The notes under the pieces were generated by a model. That model was not told the DNA's origin. It searched no databases and saw only the letters and a list, made by a program, of their open reading frames with translations. 8,926 nucleotides of DNA from an uncultured Bacteroidia bacterium (GTDB taxonomy: Bacteria > Bacteroidota > Bacteroidia > Bacteroidales > UBA932). Made by a program: the position numbers and the translations under genes. The stretch is taken from the NCBI GenBank assembly GCA_902796455.1, contig CADBPH010000051.1, positions 1 through 8,926 on the forward strand, read 5' to 3'. This document shows positions 1 to 6,703 of this stretch, one piece after another (the first letter of the stretch is position 1; every line of letters starts with the position of its first letter).

Positions 1-1601
1 CCTCCGGAAGTCAGTGCGCCGGGGAGATGCTGCTTGATCCATCGGACGGCCTCGATGAAATCTACGGCATAGCGGGAATGTTCCGGGATGCCTGTACCGA
101 CAGATAAAACGTTGACATCGAAGATGATATCCCATGGATGATACCCGGCTTTTTCCGTCAGGAGGCGGTATGCCCGCCGGCAGATGTCAATCTTGCGCTG
201 ATAGGTGGTGGCCTGTCCTTCTTCGTCGAAGGCCATGACGACAACAGCGGCGCCGAAACGGCGGATTTCCCGGGCCTTTTCCAGGAAAGCTTGTTCTCCC
301 TCCTTCAGGGACAAGGAGTTGATGATGCATTTGCCCTGCGTGTTTTTCAGTCCGGCCAGCAGGGCTTCCCACTGGGATGAGTCGATCATGACGGCAGCCC
401 GGGCGACAGCCGGGTCCGCAGCGGCGCAGCGCAGGAATCGTTCCATCTCCGTAGGGGCATCCAGCATGGCATCGTCCATGTTCACATCTATGATCCGGGC
501 TCCGCCTTCAACCTGGTCCGCCGCGACTTTCAGGGCGGCGTCATAGTCTCCCGCCGCAATCAGCCTGGCGAATTTGCGGAATCCGGCGACGTTGGTCCTT
601 TCTCCTACCGGGAGGAAAAGCTGGGTGGACGACTCGATGGAAATACTCTCCAGTCCACTGACGGTCAACTGTTTGTTTGGATCCGGGATTTTCCTGGGCG
701 GGAGATCCCGGACGGCCTCGGCGATGGCACGGATATGTTCCGGGGTCGTTCCGCAGCAACCGCCGACGATGTTGACGAGCCCGTCTTCGGCCATCCGCCG
801 GATCGCTCCTGCCATTTGCGCAGGTGTCTGGTCATAGCCGCCCATTTCGTTCGGAAGCCCGGCATTCGGGTAGCAACTGACGGCACAACGGGTCCAGGAC
901 GCCGCATCGGCCACCAGCGGTGTCAGTTCCTCGGCTCCCAGGGAGCAATTGAGTCCGAAGGAGAGGAGGGGGGCATGCTGGATGCTGCGGTAGAAGGCTT
1001 CGATCGTCTGTCCGGTCAGGGTCCGCCCGCTGCGGTCGGATGCGGAAACGGACACCATGACGGGAATCCCTTCCGCCCCCGCGATGCCGGAAAGGGCATA
1101 GAGGGCCGCTTTGGTATTCAGTGCGTCAAAACAGGTTTCCAGCAGCAACAGGTCGATTCCGCCTTCTATCAGCGCGCGGATTTGTTCGTCAAATGCGGCT
1201 GCCATTTGGTCGAATCCAAAGGGACGCCATGCGGGATTGTCCAGGTCCTGCGGGAGGGAAAGGGACTTGCCGGTCGGGCCGATGCTGCCGGCAACCCACA
1301 CTTTCCGCGGCGCACTGTCGGCGGCTTCCCTGGCAAGTGAGGCTGCCCTCAGGGCCATTTCGCGTGCCTGATGGGCCGTCCCATGATCCGCTTGCGAGAT
1401 GCGGTTTGCGCTGAAGGAATTGGTCTCGATGATGTCCGCGCCGGCGGCGATGTATGCCTGGTGAATCTGCCGGACAATATCGGGGTCCGTCAGATTGAAC
1501 CGTTCGTTATTCCCGCTGAGTCCGTGCTGTTGGAGCAGGGTGCCCATGGCGCCGTCGAGCAGGAGGATCCGTTCCGATAAGGCTTGATGCAGTGCTTCCA
1601 T
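1..1601 (-). CDS. metH: Cobalamin-dependent methionine synthase, N-terminal part (runs off left edge)
   Basis: MetH transfers a methyl group from 5-methyltetrahydrofolate through cobalamin to homocysteine, giving methionine and tetrahydrofolate in the cytosol. The frame is open for 533 codons from the ATG at 1601 to the window edge. Residues 1 to about 300 are the homocysteine-binding barrel, opening with [13 protein letters not shown]. Its zinc ligands are visible as C219 (GLNCSLG) and C282/C283 (GGCCGTT), with the same 63-residue spacing as E. coli C247 and C310/C311. From about residue 320 the pterin-binding domain begins ([16 protein letters not shown]), followed by [18 protein letters not shown] and [10 protein letters not shown]. 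The cobalamin and activation domains would lie to the left of the window. The start is fixed by alignment to E. coli MetH and by lying 16 bp after the metF stop, so the two are probably co-transcribed. One oddity is FDVN near residue 495, where FDPN is usual. Confidence 0.96.
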   Translation of the reverse strand, partial: MEALHQALSERILLLDGAMGTLLQQHGLSGNNERFNLTDPDIVRQIHQAYIAAGADIIETNSFSANRISQADHGTAHQAREMALRAASLAREAADSAPRKVWVAGSIGPTGKSLSLPQDLDNPAWRPFGFDQMAAAFDEQIRALIEGGIDLLLLETCFDALNTKAALYALSGIAGAEGIPVMVSVSASDRSGRTLTGQTIEAFYRSIQHAPLLSFGLNCSLGAEELTPLVADAASWTRCAVSCYPNAGLPNEMGGYDQTPAQMAGAIRRMAEDGLVNIVGGCCGTTPEHIRAIAEAVRDLPPRKIPDPNKQLTVSGLESISIESSTQLFLPVGERTNVAGFRKFARLIAAGDYDAALKVAADQVEGGARIIDVNMDDAMLDAPTEMERFLRCAAADPAVARAAVMIDSSQWEALLAGLKNTQGKCIINSLSLKEGEQAFLEKAREIRRFGAAVVVMAFDEEGQATTYQRKIDICRRAYRLLTEKAGYHPWDIIFDVNVLSVGTGIPEHSRYAVDFIEAVRWIKQHLPGALTSG

Positions 1602-1617
1602 ATCCGGGCGATTTCAA

Positions 1618-2550
1618 TCAGAAGCACTCCCGAAGGATACCGATGACGTTGTCCGGCCGGCCCATCGTATAGAAATGGACGGAGGGAACCCCGTGGCGCA
1701 GGAGATCCCGGCATTGGCTGCAGCACCATTCCTGACCGATCCGGTAGCAGGCAGCCTTGTCATCCCGATGATTTTCAATCTCTTTCGTCAGGTCAAGCGG
1801 GATGTCGATGGAGAAGGTCTCCGGCAGCAGGGCGATCTGTCTCGGCCCGGAAATGGGCTTGAGGCCGGGTATGATGGGAACGCGGATGCCGGCCTTGCGG
1901 CAGCGTTCGACAAAATCGTAGAAAACGCGGTTGTCGAAAAACATTTGGGAGACGATGTAATCCGCTCCGGCATCCACCTTCCGCTTAAGGTTCAGGATGT
2001 CCGTTTCAATATTCGCCGCTTCGAAATGTTTTTCAGGGTAGCCGCCGACCCCGATGCTGAAGAAGCCTTCGATTCCGTTCCGCCGCTCGAAGGCGCGGAT
2101 GGCGGATACGAGTTCGTCAGCATGGGCATAGCCGTCCTTTTCTGGGGTGAAGCGCTTCTCTCCCCGGAGGCTGTCCCCCCGCAGGGCGAGCACATTGTGG
2201 ATATCCATGAAGCGGAAATCGTTGAGCTGCCCCTCGATTTGCTGTGCCGAGGCTCCCGCACAGATCAGGTGCGGGACGACTTCCACCTTGAACTCGGACT
2301 GGATGGCCCCGCAGACGGCACTTTCACTGATGCGTCGACGCACAAGCCGCCGGGAATAGCTCCCGTCCGGCTCCTGGACGTAGGTGTATTCGTCCCGGTG
2401 GCAGGTAATATTGATGTACTTCGGGTGAAAATCCATGAAAGGACGGATGTCCTCCAGCAATTCAGCTTTGGTCATGCCATCCAAAGGCGGTACAATCTCC
2501 AAGGTGGGGAAGGGTTTCCCTCCGGCGGAGAGAATCTCGGAAACTTTCAT
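1618..2550 (-). CDS. metF: Methylenetetrahydrofolate reductase
   Basis: MetF is a cytosolic FAD enzyme that reduces 5,10-methylenetetrahydrofolate to 5-methyltetrahydrofolate, the methyl donor used by MetH, encoded just downstream. The 310-residue product is the usual length for the bacterial single-domain form. E18 in LEIVPP corresponds to the catalytic glutamate (E28 in E. coli). NITCHRDEY lies at 47-55 and LRGD at 123-126, whose aspartate contacts folate and FAD in E. coli MetF. Further matches are GGYPEKH at 169-175, VDAGADYIVSQMFFDN at 192-207 and the tail HGVPSVHFYTMG. The TITCHR-like segment and GYPEKH resemble Bacteroidota MetF in particular. The ATG at 2550 lies about 30 bp after the predicted transcription start, which supports it. 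No Shine-Dalgarno is visible. The leader is too short for a SAM riboswitch. Confidence 0.97.
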   Translation of the reverse strand: MKVSEILSAGGKPFPTLEIVPPLDGMTKAELLEDIRPFMDFHPKYINITCHRDEYTYVQEPDGSYSRRLVRRRISESAVCGAIQSEFKVEVVPHLICAGASAQQIEGQLNDFRFMDIHNVLALRGDSLRGEKRFTPEKDGYAHADELVSAIRAFERRNGIEGFFSIGVGGYPEKHFEAANIETDILNLKRKVDAGADYIVSQMFFDNRVFYDFVERCRKAGIRVPIIPGLKPISGPRQIALLPETFSIDIPLDLTKEIENHRDDKAACYRIGQEWCCSQCRDLLRHGVPSVHFYTMGRPDNVIGILRECF

Positions 2551-2587
2551 GTTACAGGCGGACCGGGGAATTATCCGGCAACAAAAA

Positions 2588-2618
2588 CAAAGATATGTTT
2601 TTTCCGGGTTCCGTCAAA
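2588..2618 (-). promoter_or_regulatory. Bacteroidota-type promoter of metF-metH
   Basis: Read on the minus strand, TTTG (2618-2615) is followed after exactly 19 bp by TATCTTTG (2595-2588). This matches the published Bacteroidota consensus of TTTG at -33 and TAnnTTTG at -7 with no mismatch. Transcription would start near 2581, giving a leader of about 30 nt before the metF ATG. It lies in the 99-bp gap between the glycosyltransferase stop and metF, so metF-metH is probably transcribed independently of the upstream genes. Confidence 0.75.
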
Positions 2619-2649
2619 TATCGAATGCTGTTTCGTTGTGCCGGTCAGG

Positions 2650-3654
2650 TCAGATATGCCATTCCGGCGCCTGCTTCCCGCGCGGGACGGAGGAGTAGGC
2701 CGGCGTGCTGAAGCGCTGGTACAGCCGGATGGCAAGATACAGCAGGCGCTGTTTGCCGCGGGACAGGCCGGTTTTGCGGGCCGGATCCTTTGCCATCAGG
2801 AATGGAATGATATAGGGATAGTTGTCAAACAGCTTGAAATGCAAGGCTGTAACGGCATAGTATGCGGCGCGCACAAGGTATTCGTCCGTCAGCTTCCTCA
2901 TGACCGCCAGGGCTCCTTTGTGACGCAGCGCCTCATACAGCAGCAGCATGTTTTCGGCGCATTCCCTGCGTTTGCGCCGGAAATCCTTGCGCGTGATGGA
3001 ACCGGGATTGTTGCGCCTGTAATGGTAGAGGGGTTTTGCGACGTGCCGGATGCATTTTGCCCGCGCCAACAGCTGGATGGTCACGATGAAGTCTTCCCGC
3101 ATGGAATACTTGGGCCAGACCAGCTCAGGCGTATATAACGAGCGGTGTACCAATTTGTTCCAGACGTATCCGTGGATTTTCCGGCCGTGGATCAGGTCGG
3201 TGAACATTTGCCGGAGACCGGCAGGAGGATAAACCTCTTCGCGGATGATGCTGGTCTTTTTCTGTTTCTCCTTGAAAATGTCGCAGTAGGTGACATCGGC
3301 CCCGGTCGCGAGGCTTTCCTGCACCAGGACTTCCACCAGGTCCGGCTCCATCCAGTCATCGGAGTCGGCGTGCAGGATGTACGTTCCGGTTGCCTGCCGC
3401 AGGCCGGCCAGCCGGGCGGAAGGCAGCCCTTGGTTCGTCTGGTGGTGGATATGGATCCGGTCCAGCAACTGCGGATATTCCTCCTCGGCGATCCTTCGGA
3501 GGATGCTGACAGAATCGTCTTGCGATCCGTCATCGACGAAAATGAATTCTATGGCCGGGTAGGTTTGCGCGAACAGACTCCGGGCAAAGGTGGCTATGTA
3601 AGGACTTACATTGTATATCGGGACGATGACAGAAACGACAGGCTGCAGTGTCAC
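2650..3654 (-). CDS. Family 2 (GT-A) glycosyltransferase
   Basis: This is a cytosolic or membrane-associated glycosyltransferase that moves a sugar from a nucleotide-sugar donor, probably during surface polysaccharide or glycolipid synthesis. Donor and acceptor cannot be told. With a GTG start at 3654 the protein has 334 residues. VSVIVPIYNV opens the GT-A fold at about 7-16, FVDDGS follows at 39-44, and the metal-binding DxD motif is ADSDDW at 96-101. GLPSARLAGL is typical of the family, and MREDF (185-189) carries the acidic pair where the catalytic base usually lies. No clear membrane helix is seen, and the C-terminal third is basic. No in-frame ATG precedes the catalytic domain. The only plausible starts are GTG at 3654 and TTG at 3690 (346 residues); I prefer GTG because TTG sits inside an inverted repeat and family members usually begin just before this first strand. 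No polysaccharide locus is visible nearby. Confidence 0.9.
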   Translation of the reverse strand: MTLQPVVSVIVPIYNVSPYIATFARSLFAQTYPAIEFIFVDDGSQDDSVSILRRIAEEEYPQLLDRIHIHHQTNQGLPSARLAGLRQATGTYILHADSDDWMEPDLVEVLVQESLATGADVTYCDIFKEKQKKTSIIREEVYPPAGLRQMFTDLIHGRKIHGYVWNKLVHRSLYTPELVWPKYSMREDFIVTIQLLARAKCIRHVAKPLYHYRRNNPGSITRKDFRRKRRECAENMLLLYEALRHKGALAVMRKLTDEYLVRAAYYAVTALHFKLFDNYPYIIPFLMAKDPARKTGLSRGKQRLLYLAIRLYQRFSTPAYSSVPRGKQAPEWHI

Positions 3655-3682
3655 GGCATTCAGGCTTTGGTATTCATATACT

Positions 3683-3713
3683 AGATGCAATGACGTGGTT
3701 TTTTATTGCATCT
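3683..3713. repeat. Perfect 9-bp inverted repeat before the glycosyltransferase
   Basis: AGATGCAAT (3683-3691) and ATTGCATCT (3705-3713) are perfect reverse complements separated by 13 bp. No T-tract follows either arm in a way that suggests termination. The position, just upstream of the glycosyltransferase and covering its alternative TTG codon, fits either a protein-binding operator or an mRNA leader stem-loop. The sequence does not decide between them. Confidence 0.5.
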
Positions 3714-3752
3714 GAGGCCGGAAAAATGTACAAAAAGGACGGATTTTGTATG

Positions 3753-3776
3753 TTTTGACCGGATTTTTGGTCAAAA
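3753..3776 (-). terminator. Weak A/T-rich hairpin at the end of the phosphoesterase gene
   Basis: TTTTGACC (3753-3760) pairs with GGTCAAAA (3769-3776) around an 8-nt loop. The hairpin overlaps the stop codon of the metallophosphoesterase at 3773-3771. It has A-rich and U-rich flanks but no immediate U-tract in the minus-strand transcript, so termination is uncertain and may be partial. If it does not terminate, the glycosyltransferase is co-transcribed with the phosphoesterase, since no consensus promoter was found between them. Confidence 0.3.
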
Positions 3777-4598
3777 ACGACATTTTTTGGGGTCGATTCC
3801 CGGGGTATGTGTCATTTCCGACTGGATGCCGTCGCGGGTAACTTTGACGACATTGTAACCTGGATAGCCGTGTCCGAGTGCGTTGCCGACAGGGCCGGCC
3901 GTGATGAACCGGATGCCATCGTATTCGGTGTCATATTCCTGGTGCGTGTGCCCGGCAAGGACGGCCGTCACGCCCGCTTCCTTGAACAGCGAAATGTATT
4001 TTTCCCGCTTGTCCATCGGGAAATTGAAATAGGCTTCTTTCTCATCGATGCTTTTCCGGATGATCGGGCAGTGGAGGACGACAAAGATGTATTTTGACCT
4101 GCTGGCCTTTTTCAGCTCCGCGCAAAGCCATTCCCACTGCGCGGCTTCGGCCTCGGTGTCATTCGTTTTGATGCAGTTGGAATCGATACCGATAAACGTG
4201 CATCCGTTCAGCCGGAAGGCAAAGTGCTCGTAGCCGAACTGCTCAAGATACCGGTCCCGGTCCTCTCCGGCATAGCCGTTCATGTAATCGTGGTTGCCGG
4301 GAACGAGCCAGACCGGCGCCTGGATTTCGGCTTTCCGGGCGGCGAAAATCGCCTGCTGCTCTTCATTGGCGGGCTTGTCGACCAAGTCGCCGGCGATGAT
4401 CACGCAGGCGGGATTGAGCGCGTTGACGGCTTCGACGGCAGCCTTCATCAGGGAATCAGAGTGGACGAAATGGGCCGTGGTATCATGGAAGCCGATCTGG
4501 GTGTCGGCCATGTGGACGAAAGTGAAAGGTTCGAAGCGGTTGCACCCTGCCAGCAGGGCGGCACCCAGACAGAATAGGAAAAACAGTGATTTTTTCAT
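3771..4598 (-). CDS. Calcineurin-like metallophosphoesterase, predicted lipoprotein
   Basis: This 275-residue protein is predicted to hydrolyse a phosphoester outside the cytoplasm; its substrate is unknown. The N-terminus MKKSLFFLFCLGAALLAGC is a lipoprotein signal peptide with lipobox LAGC, so C19 would be lipidated after cleavage. All five metallophosphoesterase blocks are present: D32-x-Q34 (ADTQIG), GDLVD at 70-74, GNHD at 101-104, H176 in VLHCPI and GHTH at 216-219. Most relatives have D-x-H in the first block. The D-x-Q form is known in the CPPED1-like branch, so this is probably a variant and not an inactive enzyme. The ATG at 4598 is supported by the signal peptide beginning there and by a TACCTTTG promoter element about 20 bp upstream. 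It is the first gene of the leftward set and is read away from uraA. Anchoring in the inner or outer membrane cannot be settled. Confidence 0.92.
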   Translation of the reverse strand: MKKSLFFLFCLGAALLAGCNRFEPFTFVHMADTQIGFHDTTAHFVHSDSLMKAAVEAVNALNPACVIIAGDLVDKPANEEQQAIFAARKAEIQAPVWLVPGNHDYMNGYAGEDRDRYLEQFGYEHFAFRLNGCTFIGIDSNCIKTNDTEAEAAQWEWLCAELKKASRSKYIFVVLHCPIIRKSIDEKEAYFNFPMDKREKYISLFKEAGVTAVLAGHTHQEYDTEYDGIRFITAGPVGNALGHGYPGYNVVKVTRDGIQSEMTHTPGIDPKKCRF

Positions 4599-4617
4599 GA
4601 CGTTTCAATTGTGGAGG

Positions 4618-4625
4618 CAAAGGTA
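4618..4625 (-). promoter_or_regulatory. -7 promoter element for the metallophosphoesterase
   Basis: The minus strand reads TACCTTTG, an exact TAnnTTTG element, ending 20 bp before the ATG at 4598. No good TTTG lies 19-21 bp further upstream, so only half of the promoter is convincing. The expected leader would be very short, roughly 10-15 nt. Confidence 0.45.
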
Positions 4626-4649
4626 GTGATTTTTACTGGAATATGGGAG

Positions 4650-4658
4650 TTATCCACA
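4650..4658 (+). other. Consensus DnaA-box 9-mer in the divergent intergenic region
   Basis: TTATCCACA at 4650-4658 is identical to the classic DnaA box. A related 9-mer, TTTTCAACA, reads on the minus strand at 4683-4675. Both lie between the divergent metallophosphoesterase and uraA. A single box may be a DnaA regulatory or titration site, or chance. Two sites alone do not make an origin. Confidence 0.3.
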
Positions 4659-4709
4659 TCTCTTGTATGCAGATTGTTGAAAACTCCTTAGAAACTGCGT
4701 TCCTTCCCC

Positions 4710-4741
4710 CTTGTTCGGATGCAGGGGATTTTTTATTTTTG
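4710..4741 (+). promoter_or_regulatory. Bacteroidota-type promoter of the uraA salvage operon
   Basis: TATTTTTG (4734-4741) fits TAnnTTTG exactly. CTTG at 4710-4713, 20 bp upstream, matches three of four bases of the -33 TTTG. Transcription would begin near 4748, about 30 nt before the ATG at 4778. This decides the uraA start: the frame is open back to an ATG at 4643, but that codon lies upstream of the promoter and the added residues have no counterpart in UraA. Confidence 0.6.
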
Positions 4742-4777
4742 TACACGGAAACGAGCAATTCCTTAACTTTTTCCGAT

Positions 4778-6136
4778 ATGTCTTCCATGCCAAATCAAGG
4801 TATTTACGATGCCCGTACTCTCGGGCGTGGGAAGATGCTCACCCTCGGTCTGCAGCACATGTTCGCCATGTTCGGTGCGACGGTCCTCGTCCCTGTCATC
4901 ACAGGGCTCTCGATGAGCGCCACCTTGCTGTTCGCCGGTCTGGGCACGTTGATTTTCCACCTCTGCACCAAGATGAAAGTGCCTGCTTTCCTTGGGTCCT
5001 CTTTCGCCTTCCTCGGAGGGTATGCCACTGTCGTCCAGTTGGGTGAATCAAACGGGCTGACCCTTGCGCAGTCGTTGCCGTACGCCTGCATCGGCGTCTG
5101 CTGCGCCGGCCTGATGTATTTCGTCATGTCCGGCCTGTTCGCCGCGTTCGGCGCCAAGCGGGTCATGCGGTTCTTCCCGCCTGTCGTGACGGGTCCGATC
5201 ATCATCGCCATCGGCCTGACGCTTTCCGGCTCGGCGATTTCCAACTGCTCCCAGAACTGGTGGATCGCCCTGCTGGCCATCGCCATCATCATCGTGTGCA
5301 ACATCTGGGGCAAGGGGCTGGTCAAGATCATCCCGATCCTGCTCGGCGTGCTCGGTGCGTACCTGGTGGCGGCCTGCTTCGGCCAGTGTGATTTCACCCC
5401 GGTGAAGGAAGCGGACTGGATCGGCCTTCCCGTCAAGTTGGAAAACACCACCTTCGCGGTGTTCCAGAATCCCAACTGGGGCCTTGTCGTTGCGGCGATC
5501 ATCGCCATCATTCCGATCTCCCTGGCGACCATGATGGAGCATATCGGTGACATGTGTGCCATCTCTTCTACCACCGGCATCAATTATCTGGAGGATCCCG
5601 GTCTGCACCGTACCTTGATGGGCGACGGTCTGGCAACGGTTCTGGCCTCTGTTTTCGGCGCTCCTGCCAATACGACATATGGTGAAAACACCGGCGTGCT
5701 GAATCTGACGCGGGTCTATGACCCCCGGGTGATCCGCATCGCCGCCTGTTTCGCCATCCTTCTTTCTTTCTGCCCGAAATTCTCGGCTGTCATTTCCGCC
5801 ATGCCGGCATCGGTCATCGGCGGTGTCTCGCTGGTGCTGTACGGTATGATTTCCGCAGTCGGTGTCCGCAACATCGTTGAGAACCGGGTGGATTTCACCC
5901 AGTCCCGCAATGTGCTGATCGCCGCCCTGATCATGGTGCTGGCTATCGGTATCAAGTACGGTGCGAACGACTCCCTGTCGATCGGCTTCACTTCGCTTTC
6001 CGGCCTGGCTGTCGCGGCCATCGTGGGTATTGTCCTCAATGCCATCCTGCCCGGAAAGGACTATGAGTTCGGCAAGAATCTCCAGGGTGATACCTCCGTC
6101 GATTTCGAGGTGAACCGGCTCAAGAAAGAAGAGTAA
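4778..6136 (+). CDS. uraA: NCS2 family uracil (or xanthine) permease, UraA-like
   Basis: This is an inner-membrane proton symporter that imports a nucleobase, most likely uracil. From the ATG at 4778 it has 452 residues, close to the family norm, and it is hydrophobic with about 14 membrane segments expected. LQHMFAMFGATVLVPV at 25-40 matches the first helix of E. coli UraA. GSSFAF carries the phenylalanine near the uracil site. E254 in MMEHIGD and E303 in NTTYGENTG correspond to UraA E241 and E290, and the 49-residue spacing is identical. DPGLHR between them is also conserved. At the position of UraA H245 this protein has D258, as in xanthine/uric acid members such as XanQ and UapA and, as I recall, many other UraA relatives, so substrate is not certain. 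It is first in the operon, 5 bp before apt, with its own promoter. A second ATG at 4787 is also possible. Confidence 0.9.
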   Translation: MSSMPNQGIYDARTLGRGKMLTLGLQHMFAMFGATVLVPVITGLSMSATLLFAGLGTLIFHLCTKMKVPAFLGSSFAFLGGYATVVQLGESNGLTLAQSLPYACIGVCCAGLMYFVMSGLFAAFGAKRVMRFFPPVVTGPIIIAIGLTLSGSAISNCSQNWWIALLAIAIIIVCNIWGKGLVKIIPILLGVLGAYLVAACFGQCDFTPVKEADWIGLPVKLENTTFAVFQNPNWGLVVAAIIAIIPISLATMMEHIGDMCAISSTTGINYLEDPGLHRTLMGDGLATVLASVFGAPANTTYGENTGVLNLTRVYDPRVIRIAACFAILLSFCPKFSAVISAMPASVIGGVSLVLYGMISAVGVRNIVENRVDFTQSRNVLIAALIMVLAIGIKYGANDSLSIGFTSLSGLAVAAIVGIVLNAILPGKDYEFGKNLQGDTSVDFEVNRLKKEE

Positions 6137-6141
6137 TCATC

Positions 6142-6669
6142 ATGGATTTGAAAGAGAAACTGCTGCCTTATCTCCGTACGGTTCCCGACTACCCGGTTCC
6201 CGGGATCCTGTTCTGGGATGTTACCACCCTGTTCAAGGATCCGGAGGCATTCCGGACGGTTGTGGACGCTACCTATGAACTATATAAGGACAAGGGTATC
6301 ACCAAGGTCGTCGGGATCGAATCCCGCGGATTCGTCGTGGGAGCCGCGCTGGCGTACCGGCTGGGCGCCGGGTTCGTCCCTGCCCGGAAACCCGGGAAAC
6401 TTCCCGCTGCATGCTGGTCGGCTTCGTACGATAAAGAATACGGCAAAGACCGGATTGAAATGCATCAGGATGCCCTCGAAAAAGGGGATGTGGTCCTGAT
6501 CCATGATGATGTCCTGGCAACCGGCGGTACGGCTGAAGCGGTCGGGCGTTTGGTGGAACGCTATGCCCCCGCTGCCGTCTACTGCAATTTCATCATTGAA
6601 CTGGAAGGGCTCGGCGGCCGGGAAAAGATGCCCGCCGGCCTGGATATTACCGCTTTGCTGCACTTGTAA
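6142..6669 (+). CDS. apt: Adenine phosphoribosyltransferase
   Basis: Apt is a cytosolic enzyme that joins adenine to PRPP, giving AMP and pyrophosphate, so it salvages adenine and traps it in the cell. The 175-residue length is typical. YPVPGILFWDVTTLFKDP at about 17-34 is the Apt N-terminal hood. IESRGFVVGAALAYRLG at 59-75 is the conserved core, and FVPARKPGKLP at 78-88 is the flexible catalytic loop. The PRPP-binding motif is VLIHDDVLATGGTAEA at 118-133; H121 stands where many homologues have V or T before the acidic pair. SASYDKEYG at 93-101 is the usual strand. The ATG is preceded by a purine-rich stretch in the end of uraA (AAGAAGAG), the only SD-like sequence in this operon. It lies 5 bp after uraA and 34 bp before the outer-membrane gene, surely within one transcript. 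Confidence 0.96.
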   Translation: MDLKEKLLPYLRTVPDYPVPGILFWDVTTLFKDPEAFRTVVDATYELYKDKGITKVVGIESRGFVVGAALAYRLGAGFVPARKPGKLPAACWSASYDKEYGKDRIEMHQDALEKGDVVLIHDDVLATGGTAEAVGRLVERYAPAAVYCNFIIELEGLGGREKMPAGLDITALLHL

Positions 6670-6703
6670 AATTGCAAAATGTCTAATCCTATAACCTACT
6701 TAT

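Noticed and set aside
735..1340. A 201-codon plus-strand open frame
   Set aside because: It is antisense to the well-supported homocysteine-binding domain of metH and shows no recognisable motif.
2551..2649. A SAM-responsive riboswitch before metF
   Set aside because: The promoter places the transcript start about 30 nt before the ATG, and no paired structure of riboswitch size is visible in the leader.
1675..3138. A 487-codon open frame on the plus strand
   Set aside because: It lies antisense across metF and the glycosyltransferase, both with full sets of family motifs. Its translation shows no recognisable domain and it runs through the metF promoter.
4643..4777. A 45-codon N-terminal extension of the UraA-like permease from an ATG at 4643
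   Set aside because: It begins upstream of the predicted promoter at 4710-4741, and its residues do not resemble any UraA N-terminus. The ATG at 4778 fits the family length.
4599..4777. A chromosomal replication origin, suggested by the DnaA box and divergent gene directions
   Set aside because: There is no cluster of boxes, no dnaA, gidA or similar neighbour, and a sampled uraA line (5221-5280) has more C than G on the plus strand (21 versus 16), opposite to that expected to the right of an origin.
4804..5608. Two overlapping minus-strand open frames of 259 and 186 codons
   Set aside because: Both are shadows of the uraA coding sequence in a G+C-rich region and have composition typical of antisense frames.
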